This document shows positions 34,607-44,680 of a stretch of 64,000 bases of DNA, in pieces. The translations under genes and the position numbers were made by a program. Within the stretch, counting starts at the first letter, position 1, and each line of letters begins with the position of its first letter. The notes beneath the pieces are model-generated. The model was not told the origin of the DNA. It saw only the letters and a list, made by a program, of their open reading frames with translations, and did no database searches. This DNA comes from Bradyrhizobium sp. (GTDB lineage Bacteria; Pseudomonadota; Alphaproteobacteria; Rhizobiales; Xanthobacteraceae): contig NZ_JACRMG010000009.1 in the NCBI RefSeq assembly GCF_016219575.1, forward strand, positions 434,001-498,000, in the 5' to 3' direction.

Positions 34607-34923
34607 GCCCGATAGAGCCCGGTTGCGGCGGCGCAGGTGCCGCCCGCAGGCCGGTTTGGCCCTTATAGTCAAGGGTTTGGAAGTGTGATAACCGAACGGC
34701 GCAATGGATGGGCAAAGAACGCCTTGCAGGAATTTGAAACCCTGTATATTGGCGGGGCAAAGCCTGCCGACGTTCGCCGGGGTCTTGGGACCAGGTCTTG
34801 AGTTCAGCTCTTGGGACAAGACCGGGCCGAATCAACGCGATTGCGAAGGAAGCTTAACGACCACGATGGCTCTATCGTCTTCGGTTGGGGTCGGGACCAA
34901 TGGAACAAGCACGAGGTTGAACG
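34607..34923. promoter_or_regulatory. acpP leader region
   Basis: A 317-base gap inside the fab cluster. It probably carries a separate promoter, since acpP is normally expressed far above its neighbours. A possible pair is TTGCAG at 34724-34729 and TATATT at 34745-34750, but their 15-base spacing is poor. A duplicated CTTGGGACCAGG / CTTGGGACAAGA word lies at about 34788-34822. The start region has GCACGAGGTTGAACG, a plausible ribosome site. Confidence 0.35.
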
Positions 34924-35163
34924 ATGAGTGAGATTGGCGAGCGGGTTAAGAAGATCGTGGTCGAACACCTTGGTGTTGAGCCCGACAAAGTGGTCGACGG
35001 CGCGAGCTTCATTGACGACCTCGGCGCCGACAGTCTCGACACCGTCGAGCTCGTGATGGCGTTTGAAGAAGAATTCGGTTGTGAAATCCCCGACGATGCC
35101 GCGGAAACCATTCTGACCGTCGGCGACGCGACGAAGTTTCTGGAAAAGAACGCGAAGAGCTGA
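34924..35163 (+). CDS. acpP: acyl carrier protein
   Basis: 79 residues, strongly acidic, with the phosphopantetheine site Ser37 in GADSLDTVE. It carries growing acyl chains for fatty acid and lipid A synthesis. The length and the helix 2 sequence ([13 protein letters not shown]) match housekeeping ACP. It is flanked by fabG and fabF as in E. coli. Confidence 0.98.
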   Translation: MSEIGERVKKIVVEHLGVEPDKVVDGASFIDDLGADSLDTVELVMAFEEEFGCEIPDDAAETILTVGDATKFLEKNAKS

Positions 35164-35259
35164 CGCCCTCGCGGCGATGACGAAGCCGGACGGGCCGCGT
35201 TCGTGCGGTCCCCCGGTTTCTTGTTATCGGCCGCCATTTCCAAGGGTGGGAGTTTTGAA

Positions 35260-36525
35260 ATGAGACGGGTGGTCGTCACGGGGCTCGGCATGGTCACGCC
35301 GCTCGGCTGCGGCGTGGAACCGACCTGGACGCGAATCCTGGCCGGCAAGAGCGGCGCGAAGAAAATCGACACCTTCGACGCGTCGGATCTGACCTGCCAG
35401 ATCGCCTGCATGATTCCGCGCGGCGACGGCACCGACGCCACCTTCAATCCCGACCAGTGGATGGAGCCCAAGGACCAGCGCAAGGTCGACGACTTCATCA
35501 TCTATGCGATGTGTGCGGCCAAGCAGGCGCTCGACGACGCCAATTGGCATCCGTCCACCGAGGAGGAGCGCTGCGCGACCGGCACGCTGATCGGCTCCGG
35601 CATCGGCGGCCTGTCCGGCATTGCCGACACCGCGATCATTCTGAAGGAGCGGGGACCGCGCAAGGTATCGCCGTTCTTCATTCCGGGCCGGCTGATCAAT
35701 CTCGCTTCCGGCTATGTGTCGATCGAGCACGGCCTCAAGGGGCCGAACCATTCGGTGGTGACGGCCTGTTCAACCGGCGCGCATGCGCTCGGCGATGCAG
35801 CGCGGCTGATTGCGCTCAGCGATGCCGACGTGATGGTGGCGGGCGGTACGGAATCGCCGGTCTGCCGGATCGGCATGGCGGGCTTCTGCGCCGCGCGTGC
35901 GCTGTCGACCGGCTACAACGAGACGCCCGAGAAGGCATCGCGTCCATACGACAAGGATCGCGACGGTTTTGTGATGGGCGAGGGCGCCGGCGTCGTCGTT
36001 CTCGAGGAATATGAGCACGCCAGGCGCCGCGGCGCCAAGATCTACGCCGAGGTGACCGGCTACGGCCTGTCGGGCGACGCCTATCACATCACCTCGCCGT
36101 CGCCGGACGGCGACGGCGGCTTCCGCAGCATGTCGGCGGCGCTGAAGCGCGCCGGCCTCACGGCATCCGATCTCGACTACATCAACGCGCACGGCACCTC
36201 GACGCCGCTCGGCGACGAGATCGAGCTCGGTGCGGTCGAGCGGCTGCTCGGCAACGCCGCCTCGAAGGTCTCGATGTCCTCCACCAAGTCGTCCACCGGT
36301 CATCTGCTCGGTGCGGCCGGCGCGATCGAGGCGATCTTCAGCATTCTGGCGATTCGCGATAATGTCGCCCCGCCGACGATCAATCTCGACAATCCGTCGG
36401 TGGAAACGGCAATCGACCTCGTGCCGTACACGGCGCGCAAGCGCGAGATCAATATCGCGCTCTCGAATTCGTTTGGTTTCGGGGGCACCAATGCTTCCGT
36501 GATCTTGCAACGCGTGACCAATTGA
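35260..36525 (+). CDS. fabF: 3-oxoacyl-ACP synthase II
   Basis: 421 residues from ATG 35260 (GGTGGG site). The thiolase-fold Cys lies in TACSTGAH, and the two His in INAHGTSTPLGD and SSTGHLLGAAG complete the Cys-His-His triad. The chain begins MRRVVVTGLGMVTPLGCG and ends FGFGGTNASVILQR. It elongates acyl-ACP with malonyl-ACP. 96 bases separate it from acpP. Confidence 0.97.
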   Translation: MRRVVVTGLGMVTPLGCGVEPTWTRILAGKSGAKKIDTFDASDLTCQIACMIPRGDGTDATFNPDQWMEPKDQRKVDDFIIYAMCAAKQALDDANWHPSTEEERCATGTLIGSGIGGLSGIADTAIILKERGPRKVSPFFIPGRLINLASGYVSIEHGLKGPNHSVVTACSTGAHALGDAARLIALSDADVMVAGGTESPVCRIGMAGFCAARALSTGYNETPEKASRPYDKDRDGFVMGEGAGVVVLEEYEHARRRGAKIYAEVTGYGLSGDAYHITSPSPDGDGGFRSMSAALKRAGLTASDLDYINAHGTSTPLGDEIELGAVERLLGNAASKVSMSSTKSSTGHLLGAAGAIEAIFSILAIRDNVAPPTINLDNPSVETAIDLVPYTARKREINIALSNSFGFGGTNASVILQRVTN

Positions 36526-36652
36526 GAGCAGGTCTGGAGTTAATCCACGGATTTGCCGTATTCGGCGCCGACTCCTAGTTGCGGGCGTATGCTATCGGAA
36601 GGGCGAGGATTTGCCCGGCCGCGATTGAACCGGCAGGAACCAGGTTGCATCG

Positions 36653-37945
36653 ATGAGTGAGAGGCCGCCCATTTCGCCCCGCAGTCCGCGCGCCGCGCTC
36701 GAACCCGAGCAGGTGCCGCCGCCGCCGAGGCGCTCGGAACGCGCCCGCAATCCGCTGGTCGTGATTGGCAATGCCATCTTCACGATCCTGATCCTGCTGA
36801 TGATCGGCGCCGGCGTTTCCTACTATTACGGCAAGCAGATCCTGGAATCGGCGGGGCCGCTCAGGGAAGACCGGATCGTCAACATCCCGGCGCGGGCCGG
36901 CAAGCGCGACATTTCCGACGTGCTGCAGAAAGAGGGCGTGATCAACGTCAATCCCTGGATCTTCATCGGCAGCGTCTATGCGCTCAAGGCGAGCTCCGAC
37001 CTGAAGCCCGGCGAATACCTGTTCCAGAAACATGCGAGTCTGCGCGACGTCATCGGCACCATCGTCGAGGGCAAGGTGGTGCAGCACGCGATCACGATTC
37101 CCGAAGGGCTGACCTCGGAGCAGATCGTGGCGCGGCTGTCCGAGAACGACATCTTCTCGGGCAGCGTGCGCGAGATCCCGCGCGAGGGTACGCTGCTGCC
37201 GGAAACCTACAAGTTCCCGCGCGGCACCACGCGCGAGCAGGTGATCCAGCGCATGCAGCAGACGCAAAAGCGCGTGCTGGCCGAAATCTGGGAGCGCCGC
37301 AATCCCGACATTCCGGTCAAGTCACCGGAAGCGCTGGTGACGCTCGCCTCCATCGTGGAGAAGGAAACCGGCAGGGCGGACGAGCGCAGCCGCGTGGCCG
37401 CCGTCTTCACCAACCGCATTCGCCAGAAGATCAAGCTGCAGTCCGATCCGACCATCATCTACGGGCTGGTCGGCGGCAAGGGCACGCTGGGGCGGCCGAT
37501 CAAGCGTTCGGAAATCACCGCGCCGTCGCCCTACAACACCTATGTCATCGAGGGCCTGCCGCCGGGGCCGATCTCCAATCCCGGGCGCGCCTCGCTGGAA
37601 GCCACCGCCAACCCGGCGCGCACGCGCGACCTGTTCTTCGTCGCCGACGGCACCGGCGGGCATACCTTCACCGAAACCTACGACGCGCACCAGAAGAACG
37701 TCGCCAAGCTGCGCGCGATGGAAAAGCAGATCCAGAACGACACGGTCGAACCGGCCGAGGAAGCGCAGCAGCCTGCCGCCGCCGGCGCGCCTCCAGCAGC
37801 CGCCGACGGCAGCCCGACTGCCGGCACCAGGCCCCCGGCAGCGAAGCGCCCGGCGCGCCCGCCGGCTCCTGCAGCTCCTGCCCAGGCGCCGGCCCGGCAG
37901 GGCGCGGCGCAATCCACCGGCACGCCGCCGGTGGTGCAGCGCTAG
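36653..37945 (+). CDS. mltG: endolytic murein transglycosylase
   Basis: 430 residues. A cytoplasmic Pro/Arg-rich start is followed by a membrane segment at about residues 35-58 and a YceG domain outside, with the catalytic Glu in LASIVEKETG. MltG cuts new glycan strands and so sets their length. After the domain (NDTVEPAEEA) comes a tail of about 75 Pro/Ala/Arg-rich residues in the periplasm. A location downstream of fabF is a known arrangement. Confidence 0.95.
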   Translation: MSERPPISPRSPRAALEPEQVPPPPRRSERARNPLVVIGNAIFTILILLMIGAGVSYYYGKQILESAGPLREDRIVNIPARAGKRDISDVLQKEGVINVNPWIFIGSVYALKASSDLKPGEYLFQKHASLRDVIGTIVEGKVVQHAITIPEGLTSEQIVARLSENDIFSGSVREIPREGTLLPETYKFPRGTTREQVIQRMQQTQKRVLAEIWERRNPDIPVKSPEALVTLASIVEKETGRADERSRVAAVFTNRIRQKIKLQSDPTIIYGLVGGKGTLGRPIKRSEITAPSPYNTYVIEGLPPGPISNPGRASLEATANPARTRDLFFVADGTGGHTFTETYDAHQKNVAKLRAMEKQIQNDTVEPAEEAQQPAAAGAPPAAADGSPTAGTRPPAAKRPARPPAPAAPAQAPARQGAAQSTGTPPVVQR

Positions 37946-38049
37946 CCTTCCGGCAACGCACGGCCAAGCCGATTTCCCCAGGCGTAAAATCGTCCTAAGG
38001 TCCGCGCGTTCCTGAGTCTCATCCCCCTGCGTTCGGAGAATTTTTCGCG

Positions 38050-38937
38050 ATGGCGCTGTCGAGCATGACCGGTTTTGCCCGCAGCCACGGCGCCAGCGGC
38101 CCCTATACGTTCGAGTGGGAACTGAAGTCGGTCAACGCCAAGGGTTTTGACCTGCGCCTGCGGCTGCCGCCCGGCTGGGACGACATCGAGGCGCCGGCCA
38201 AGAAGCGGGCGGGCGAATTGCTCGTGCGCGGCACGGTCTATGCCAACCTCAACGTCAAGCGCACCAATGCGGTGGCGCAGGTGCGCATCAACGAGGACGT
38301 GCTGGCCGCGGTGGTGAAGGTCGCAGGCCAGGTTGCCGGCAAGATCGACGCGGTGGCGCCCAGCGTCGACGGCCTGCTCGCCATCAAGGGCGTGATCGAG
38401 GTGGTCGAGCCCGAAAGCGACGAGGAAGAGGACAAGGCCGCGAAGGCAGCCGCCATGACGGCATTCGAGCAGGCCCTGACCAACCTCGTCGACATGCGCC
38501 GCCGCGAAGGCGCGACGCTCGGGCAGGTTCTCGGCGCACGCATGGACGAGATCGAGAAGCTCGCCAGGCGCGCCGAAGCCGCGCCCGGCCGCAAGCCGGA
38601 GGCGATCCGCGCGAGGCTGGCCGAACAGGTCGCGACGCTGCTGCAGACGTCCGACCGCTTCGACCAGGACCGGCTGGCCCAGGAAGCGCTGCTGATCGCC
38701 ACCAAGGCCGATATCCGCGAGGAACTCGACCGCATCGCTTCCCACATTGCGCAGGCGCGCGAGATGCTCGGCAAGGGCGGACCGGTCGGCCGCCGGCTCG
38801 ATTTCCTCGCCCAGGAATTCAACCGCGAGGTCAATACCTGCTGCTCGAAATCCAACGACATCGAGCTCACCAATACCGGGCTCGAGATGAAGAACGTCGT
38901 CGAGCAGTTCCGCGAGCAGGTGCAGAATCTGGAGTGA
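38050..38937 (+). CDS. yicC: YicC family endoribonuclease
   Basis: 295 residues, opening MALSSMTGFARSHG, with the YicC_N domain and then the DUF1732 C-terminal domain (REELDRIASHIAQAREML, GRRLDFLAQEFNREVNTCCSKSND). The E. coli YicC is an endoribonuclease involved in small-RNA decay. It ends 4 bases before gmk, its usual neighbour, so the two are probably cotranscribed. Confidence 0.93.
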   Translation: MALSSMTGFARSHGASGPYTFEWELKSVNAKGFDLRLRLPPGWDDIEAPAKKRAGELLVRGTVYANLNVKRTNAVAQVRINEDVLAAVVKVAGQVAGKIDAVAPSVDGLLAIKGVIEVVEPESDEEEDKAAKAAAMTAFEQALTNLVDMRRREGATLGQVLGARMDEIEKLARRAEAAPGRKPEAIRARLAEQVATLLQTSDRFDQDRLAQEALLIATKADIREELDRIASHIAQAREMLGKGGPVGRRLDFLAQEFNREVNTCCSKSNDIELTNTGLEMKNVVEQFREQVQNLE

Positions 38938-38941
38938 GGCG

Positions 38942-39601
38942 ATGGCGACGGGCGGCCAGACTGCGGACGGGGTGGCGCGGCGCGGACTGATGTTCGTGCT
39001 GTCCTCGCCGTCCGGTGCCGGCAAGACCACGCTGTCGCGCATGCTGATGGCAGCGGTGCCGGACCTTCAGATGTCGGTATCGGCGACCACACGCGCGAAG
39101 CGGCCTGGCGAAGCGGAAGGCCGCGACTATTGGTTCGTCGACAAGGCGAAATTCGAGGCGATGGTCGAGCGCGGCGAATTGCTGGAATGGGCCACCGTGT
39201 TCGACAACCGCTACGGCACGCCACGCGCGCCGGTTGAGGCCGCGCTGTCCGCAGGACGGGACGTGCTGTTCGACATCGACTGGCAGGGCACGCAGCAGCT
39301 GCGTGAAAAGGCGGGCGCCGATGTCGTCAGCGTGTTCATCCTGCCGCCGTCGGCCGCCGATCTCGAAAGGCGGCTGCATACCCGCGCGCAGGATTCCGAC
39401 GAGGTGATCCGCGGGCGCATGGACCGCGCCAGCCACGAGCTCAGCCACTGGGCGGAATACGACTACATCGTCGTCAACCAGAACGTCGACGCGGCGTTTG
39501 CCGAGGTGCAGTCGATCCTGAAGGCGGAACGTCTGAAGCGCGCGCGCCGCGTCGGCCTCACCGAATTCGTCCGCAATCTGCAGCGCCAGCTCGAGAAGTA
39601 A
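38942..39601 (+). CDS. gmk: guanylate kinase
   Basis: 219 residues. The P-loop SSPSGAGKTT is at residues 21-30, the GMP-binding part reads SATTRAKRPGE and GRDYWFV, and DIDWQGTQQL follows. It phosphorylates GMP to GDP. Last gene of the plus-strand fab to gmk run. Confidence 0.97.
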   Translation: MATGGQTADGVARRGLMFVLSSPSGAGKTTLSRMLMAAVPDLQMSVSATTRAKRPGEAEGRDYWFVDKAKFEAMVERGELLEWATVFDNRYGTPRAPVEAALSAGRDVLFDIDWQGTQQLREKAGADVVSVFILPPSAADLERRLHTRAQDSDEVIRGRMDRASHELSHWAEYDYIVVNQNVDAAFAEVQSILKAERLKRARRVGLTEFVRNLQRQLEK

Positions 39602-39616
39602 CCGGCCCGGCCCTCC

Positions 39617-40447
39617 TCAGGCGGCGTGGCGCCCGCCCGACTGCGCCCGCATCCGCTTTCGCATGCGGTAGAGGTCGCCGGGCCGGCGCGGCTGGTCCGG
39701 CGATTCCAGCGGCGGCATCGGGGCGCTCGGTGTCAGCCGCGCCCTGCGGGGGGCGAGCCAGGCGAAGAACAGGCTCACGAGCACGGCGAAGACCGAGAAT
39801 CCGCCGGCGACGATCGTGATCAGCATGGGAAGCGACATCGGCTTTTCCGATGCAGGCATCGGCGGGACGGCGCGCGGCATGACCGGCGGCTTCTGGGCCG
39901 GCGTCGTCGCAGGCGCGGGACGGACTTCCGCGCCCTGATCGGCCGGTGCGGCCGCCGCGGCAGGCGGATTGCCCGTGGAATTCACCGTCGATATCGGATC
40001 CGGCCAGCGCGCGGCGGCCGCAGGCGCGAGCATATTCGCGCTTCTTTCGGCTTGCGAAGGCGCGGTCTGCCCGGGCCTTGTGTCCTGCTGGACGGGCGGT
40101 TGCGAGAATTCGGCGCGGGCATCGGAAACCGAGCGAGGCGGGGCCGGCTTCCTGCGCTGCGGCGCGGGGGCGGGCTCCTCCGCTGCTGCGCTCGATTGCT
40201 CGGCCGCCTTGCCCGCAGTCCTTTCGGCATCGTCCTTCAAATACCAGCAGTGACGCCCGGTGCCCCGTTCGAGACGGTAGCGCCAACGGGTGCCGGGCGG
40301 GGTGTAGTCACGAGGAGACGTCAGGCAGGTGTCGGCTCGCTGTTCGGCGCTCTCGGGAGCGGCATCGTCGGGAGCAGCGAAGGCATTCGCGCTGGAAAGA
40401 ATGGAGACGATGACCGCCGCCATGAATTTTGCAGCGCGGGTTTTCAT
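39617..40447 (-). CDS. exported/membrane protein of unknown function
   Basis: 276 residues from ATG 40447, with a perfect GGAGG site 6 bases upstream. A signal peptide (MKTRAAKFMAAVIVSILSSANAFA) precedes a short segment with two Cys and many Trp/Tyr (TRWRYRLERGTGRHCWYL, near residues 53-70). A long Pro/Ala/Gln linker follows. One membrane segment at about residues 205-228 (SLPMLITIVAGGFSVFAVLV) is followed by a basic C-terminus. The WRYR...CWY block looks conserved, but I recognise no family. Confidence 0.75.
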   Translation of the reverse strand: MKTRAAKFMAAVIVSILSSANAFAAPDDAAPESAEQRADTCLTSPRDYTPPGTRWRYRLERGTGRHCWYLKDDAERTAGKAAEQSSAAAEEPAPAPQRRKPAPPRSVSDARAEFSQPPVQQDTRPGQTAPSQAERSANMLAPAAAARWPDPISTVNSTGNPPAAAAAPADQGAEVRPAPATTPAQKPPVMPRAVPPMPASEKPMSLPMLITIVAGGFSVFAVLVSLFFAWLAPRRARLTPSAPMPPLESPDQPRRPGDLYRMRKRMRAQSGGRHAA

Positions 40448-40551
40448 GAACACCTCCGGTACGCGACGCAACGCTGATTACGCGCCCGTTCTCTGCGAGA
40501 ATCTGGGTCGCAATGAGCCGCAAATCCGGAGTCGTTAGGGCTTAATTGAGA

Positions 40552-40575
40552 CCCCGCCGGCACGCGCCGGCGGGG
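40552..40575. terminator. GC-rich hairpin
   Basis: CCCCGCCGG and CCGGCGGGG are perfect arms around CACGCG. It lies downstream of the alcohol dehydrogenase gene on the minus strand, where it is followed by TCTCAATTAAGCC. Without a T run it may be only a weak terminator. Confidence 0.45.
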
Positions 40576-40651
40576 CGAAAATCAGGCGAAAATTGCGCGA
40601 AAACCCGCCTGAAGCGCGCTGAGATTCGGATGAATCATCATCGCGCTTCAG

Positions 40652-40733
40652 GTTGTCGCTTGAGCATAATCTCCGCGCAAACGCTTCGCGTTTGTCGCAG
40701 GGAAAACCGCTTCACACTTTTCCGGATCAGGCT
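40652..40733. repeat. palindromic intergenic repeat, family C
   Basis: TTGAGCATAATCTCCGCG, then CGCAAACGCTTCGCGTTTG (a hairpin by itself), then GAAAACCGCTTCACACTTTTCCGGATCAGGCTC. The outer parts GAGC...GCTC are also inverted. I recall this GAGCATGATC / CCGGATCATGCTC type as very common in Bradyrhizobium, but have not searched for it here. It sits immediately after the dehydrogenase stop. Confidence 0.6.
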
Positions 40734-41792
40734 CTAGTTCTTCAACACGATGCGGCCGACGACTCGGCCCGCGCGCAGCTCGTCGATCCACTTCTGCACG
40801 TCCCCCATGGGCTCCTCGCGCATCGGGGTAGGCTTGATCTTGCCGGCGCGCGCCAGCGCCATCAGTTCTTTCCCTTCGGCCAGCGTGCCGACCATGAAGC
40901 CTTCGATGGTCATGCGCTTGTAGACCCACTGCACCATCGGCAGGCTGAAATTGCCGCCCATCAGGCCGGACACCACGATCTTGCCGCCGCGCGCGACAAC
41001 CGAGACGGCGAACGCCATCGACTTCTCGTTGCCGGCGAAATCGACGATCTCGTCGAAGCCGCCTTCGGTCTCCTTGATCATGCGCTTGACCACGTCGGGC
41101 TCGGCGGGATCATAGGCCACGGCCGCGCCGTTCTTCAGCGCGCTTTCGCGCGCGGCCGGGCTGAGGTCGGCGACCGCAATCGGCTGCTTGAACATGGCCT
41201 GCGCGAACGACAGTCCCATCATGCCGACGCCGCCGAGACCGATCAGCAGCAGATTGCGCTGCCGCGGCCGGTCCACCAGCCGCTTCAGCGCGCCATAGGC
41301 GGTGACCCCCGAGCACATCAGCGTCGCCGCCTGGTTCACCGGCAGCGGATCGTATTCCAGCAGGTATTTCGCATCGGGCACCAGTACGTGGCTGGCGAAG
41401 CCGCCGTCGATGGAGACGCCGAGGAAGCGCTGCTTGACGCAGAGATTCTCGTCGCCATTGGCGCAGTCGCGGCACTGTCCGCAGCCGATCCAGGGAAATA
41501 CCGCGCGCCTGGCGCCGATCAGGTCCTTCGGCGCATCGGGGCCGACTTCCTCCACGACGCCGGCGATCTCGTGGCCGAGCGTGAAGGGCAGCACCATGCC
41601 GCGCGTGGTGTCGAGCTTCTTGCCGCCGCCGAGATCGGCGTAACCGTCCTGGATGTGCAGGTCGGAATGGCAGAGCCCGCAGCGCTCGATACGGACCAGC
41701 ACCTCGCGGCCTTGTGGCTTGGGCGTGTCGACGATGGTTTCACACAATGGCGCATCGAATTTGACGAGTGACTGGCGACGCATCAGCGCCAT
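40734..41792 (-). CDS. zinc-dependent alcohol dehydrogenase
   Basis: 352 residues from ATG 41792 (GGGAGAG site). Medium-chain dehydrogenase plan: catalytic zinc ligands in GLCHSDLHI and GHEIAGVVEEVG, the structural zinc lobe with four Cys (CGQCRDCANGDENLC), and the cofactor fold GLGGVGMMGLSFAQA; the Asp at the end of the second strand (IAVADLS) points to NAD. The substrate is not known. An alcohol or aldehyde dehydrogenase role is safe; a specific physiological role is not. Confidence 0.9.
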   Translation of the reverse strand: MALMRRQSLVKFDAPLCETIVDTPKPQGREVLVRIERCGLCHSDLHIQDGYADLGGGKKLDTTRGMVLPFTLGHEIAGVVEEVGPDAPKDLIGARRAVFPWIGCGQCRDCANGDENLCVKQRFLGVSIDGGFASHVLVPDAKYLLEYDPLPVNQAATLMCSGVTAYGALKRLVDRPRQRNLLLIGLGGVGMMGLSFAQAMFKQPIAVADLSPAARESALKNGAAVAYDPAEPDVVKRMIKETEGGFDEIVDFAGNEKSMAFAVSVVARGGKIVVSGLMGGNFSLPMVQWVYKRMTIEGFMVGTLAEGKELMALARAGKIKPTPMREEPMGDVQKWIDELRAGRVVGRIVLKN

Positions 41793-41811
41793 TGGCTCTC
41801 TCCCTGCAGGC

Positions 41812-42672
41812 TCAAGTTTGTTTTGCGGACCGTATATCGGCCAATTCGCGCGCCATGGCAACAAAGCCGGAGACCGGCACGGTCTCGGCGCGCCGGGTCG
41901 CGTCGACATGGGCCGCAGCGGCGAGTTGTGCCGGGTCGATGCCGAGCGATTTCAGGCTCTGCCGCAGCATTTTCCGGCGCTGGCCGAAAGCGGCGGCTGC
42001 GACCTGCTCCAGCGCGCGGCGGTCGCAGGCTTCGGGCATTGCACGCGGCACCAGCCGCACCACGGACGATGTGACCTTGGGCTGCGGCACAAAGGCCGAT
42101 GGCGAGATGTCGAACAGGATTTTTGTCTCGGCACGCCAGTTGGCGAGCACGGCAAGCCGCCCGTAGGCCTCGTCGTTCTCGCGCGCGACGATCCGTTCGG
42201 CAACCTCGCGCTGGAACATCAGCACCATCATGTCGTACCAGGGCGGCCATGGTTCGACCGTGAGCCAGTCGATCAGCAGCTGGGTGGCGATGTTGTAGGG
42301 CAGGTTGGCGACGATTTTCGCTCGCGCCCCGCCCAGCATCGGACGCGGGTCGAAGGTCTGCGCATCGGCGCAAACGATGTCGAGCCGGCCCGGATAGCGC
42401 CTCGCGATCGTCTCCAGCGGCGCCAGCGCGCGCTCGTCGCGTTCGATCGCAATGACGCGCCGCGCGCCGAGCGCGAGCAGCGCGCGTGTCAGCCCGCCCG
42501 GACCGGGGCCGACCTCGATCACGGTGGAATCTTCCAGCGGACCCGCCGCGCGGGCGATCCGCGCGGTGAGGTTGAGGTCGAGCAGGAAATTCTGGCCGAG
42601 CGACTTGCGCGCGGAGAGGGAATGTTCGCGAATGACGTCGCGCAGCGGCGGCAGGTCGTCGATCGCGCTCAT
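41812..42672 (-). CDS. rsmA: 16S rRNA dimethyladenosine transferase
   Basis: 286 residues. SAM-binding motif [14 protein letters not shown], then the N6-adenine motif NLPYNIAT. It dimethylates two adjacent adenines near the 3' end of 16S rRNA. The Gln-Asn-Phe motif GQNFLLD is at the start. It overlaps pdxA by 4 bases; the pdxA-rsmA pairing is widely conserved. Confidence 0.97.
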   Translation of the reverse strand: MSAIDDLPPLRDVIREHSLSARKSLGQNFLLDLNLTARIARAAGPLEDSTVIEVGPGPGGLTRALLALGARRVIAIERDERALAPLETIARRYPGRLDIVCADAQTFDPRPMLGGARAKIVANLPYNIATQLLIDWLTVEPWPPWYDMMVLMFQREVAERIVARENDEAYGRLAVLANWRAETKILFDISPSAFVPQPKVTSSVVRLVPRAMPEACDRRALEQVAAAAFGQRRKMLRQSLKSLGIDPAQLAAAAHVDATRRAETVPVSGFVAMARELADIRSAKQT

Positions 42673-43676
42673 GCCGGTTCTGTCGCCGCCATGCGGGCGG
42701 CGAGTTTAAGCGCGGCGATCAGGCTCGCCGGACTGGCCTTGCCGGTGCCGGCGATGTCGAAGGCCGTGCCGTGGTCGGGCGAGGTGCGCACGAAGGGCAG
42801 GCCCAGGGTGACGTTGACGGCGTCGTCGAAGGCGATCGTCTTGATCGGGATCAGCGCCTGGTCGTGGTACATGCAGATCGCGCAATCGTAGGTCTTGCGC
42901 GCCGCCTCGTGGAACATGGTGTCGGCCGGCAGCGGTCCGCGCGCCTGGATGCCGCGGTTGCGCAAGGCGGCGATTGCGGGGGCCACGATCTCGTCGTCCT
43001 CGCTGCCGATCGTGCCGAACTCGCCGGCATGCGGATTGAGCCCGGAGATCGCCAGGCGCGGATTGGCGATGCCGAAGCGCGACTTCAGGTCGGCAACCGC
43101 GATGCGCGCGGTGGCGACGATGAGCTCGCTGGTGAGCTGGGCGATCGCCTCGCGCAACGGGACGTGGATCGTCACCGGCACCACGGCAAGGGTCGGCGAC
43201 CACAGCATCATCACCGGTTGCGGCGTGCGGCCGTCCCGGCTGGCAAGTTCGGCGAGGAATTCGGTGTGGCCGGGATGCTTGAAGCCGGCGCGGTACAGCA
43301 CGCTCTTGGCGATCGGATTGGTGACGACGGCGCTGGCGCGACCGGCGGTGACGTCGCCGACGGCCTGGCGGATCGAGGCGAGGGCCGCCTCGGCGCTGCT
43401 GCCGTCCGGGCGGCCGGGCGATGCGGTCGCCGGTTTGCCGGTCGCGACCACGGGCAGGGCTCTCGCAAATGCAGCGCCGGCTTCGTCGGCGCCGCCGACC
43501 TCGGCGAAGTCTGCCTTGAGGCCGAGATGCCTGGCCCGGTCGGCGAAGAAAGCGGGGTCGCCGAGCAGATAGAACGGCGGAAGATCTGCATCGCCCCGGC
43601 GCAGCCACGCCTCGATCGCGATGTCGGGTCCGATTCCTGCGGGCTCACCCGAGGTCAAGGCAAGGGGTTTTGCCAT
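42669..43676 (-). CDS. pdxA: 4-hydroxythreonine-4-phosphate dehydrogenase
   Basis: 335 residues. It oxidises 4-phosphohydroxy-threonine in the DXP-dependent vitamin B6 route. Typical motifs: [14 protein letters not shown] at the start, [10 protein letters not shown] in the middle with a metal His, and [39 protein letters not shown] near the end, here quoted as its parts MYHDQALIP and SPDHGTA. It follows the surA-like gene by 3 bases and overlaps rsmA. Confidence 0.97.
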   Translation of the reverse strand: MAKPLALTSGEPAGIGPDIAIEAWLRRGDADLPPFYLLGDPAFFADRARHLGLKADFAEVGGADEAGAAFARALPVVATGKPATASPGRPDGSSAEAALASIRQAVGDVTAGRASAVVTNPIAKSVLYRAGFKHPGHTEFLAELASRDGRTPQPVMMLWSPTLAVVPVTIHVPLREAIAQLTSELIVATARIAVADLKSRFGIANPRLAISGLNPHAGEFGTIGSEDDEIVAPAIAALRNRGIQARGPLPADTMFHEAARKTYDCAICMYHDQALIPIKTIAFDDAVNVTLGLPFVRTSPDHGTAFDIAGTGKASPASLIAALKLAARMAATEPA

Positions 43677-43679
43677 GCA

Positions 43680-44609
43680 TCAACGATATTCGATCATCGC
43701 CGACTTGCGGACTTGCTGCAGGTACGATTTCGATTTCGCCTCGTACTTCTCCACGAACATCTTTTCGCGGATTTCCTTCTTCTTCGGCGTATCGATGGTG
43801 GTCTTGTTGCGGGCGCACAGGGCAACCATCTCGATGCCCTGCTTGGTCTGCTCCGGCGGTGTCAGGCGGCCGACCGGGGTCTTTTCCAGCATGTCGCGCA
43901 GTACTTGCGGCAGATCGGCGGAGGTCTTGGTGACGATGTCGCGGATCGCCGCGTTCTGCATGGACTTGAAGTAGCTGTTGGCCTCGGCGCAGCTCGTCAC
44001 GCGCTCGCGCAGCGCCTCGGCCTCCTTCTTGCGAAGTTCGTAGGCTGTCGGAGGCGATCCGCGCGGCACGATCAGCACCACCGGCTGCATCTTGTATTCG
44101 GAAGCATCGACCTCGAGCAGCTCGTCACCCTTCTCGCGCACGGCGGCAGCCACGTCCTTTTCGCCGACCTGCAGGCTCTCCTTGTAGCGGCCGCGGACCA
44201 GGCTGCCCCAGACCATGTCTGCCTTGATGCGGGAGCGCAGCGTGTCCGGCCGCACGCCCTGCTTCTCCAGCACCTGGGTGAGCTGATCGGGTGACAGGCG
44301 CATGCGTTGCGCCATCGCGGCATAGGACTGGTCGATGTCGGTCGACGTCGGGTCGACGCCGAAGCGCTTTGCTTCCCTGATCTTCACCTTCTCGTCGATC
44401 AGATCGCTGATCACCTCATCGCGGGTCGGCTGCTTGCGCGTGGTCATCAAGGTGAGCTTGCTGCGCTGCTCGATGTCCATGCTGGTGATTGGTTCGCCAT
44501 TGACCATGACGACGACGGTTTGCGCATGCGCCGGAGCGCTGCAACCGATCGCGGCAAGCAGGATTGTGGCGAGAAGGGTTGAGAGGCGGAGCGAGGGCAT
44601 GGCAGTCAT
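43680..44609 (-). CDS. SurA-like periplasmic chaperone
   Basis: 309 residues. A signal peptide (cleavage near AHAQ, residue 30) precedes a SurA N-terminal domain (VVVMVNGEPITSMDIEQRS; DLIDEKVKIREAKRFG). The region where a parvulin PPIase domain should be (residues ~160-285) keeps its rough outline but lacks the usual catalytic His/Cys pattern I would expect. It is therefore likely a chaperone without isomerase activity. It lies between lptD and pdxA, the same place as surA in E. coli. Confidence 0.85.
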   Translation of the reverse strand: MTAMPSLRLSTLLATILLAAIGCSAPAHAQTVVVMVNGEPITSMDIEQRSKLTLMTTRKQPTRDEVISDLIDEKVKIREAKRFGVDPTSTDIDQSYAAMAQRMRLSPDQLTQVLEKQGVRPDTLRSRIKADMVWGSLVRGRYKESLQVGEKDVAAAVREKGDELLEVDASEYKMQPVVLIVPRGSPPTAYELRKKEAEALRERVTSCAEANSYFKSMQNAAIRDIVTKTSADLPQVLRDMLEKTPVGRLTPPEQTKQGIEMVALCARNKTTIDTPKKKEIREKMFVEKYEAKSKSYLQQVRKSAMIEYR

Positions 44610-44680
44610 GTTCCAAATGCGCTTTTCAACCTGTTCGATCTGGCCGCTGTCCGCGGCAAGTCCATCCCCGGGGTCAGAGG

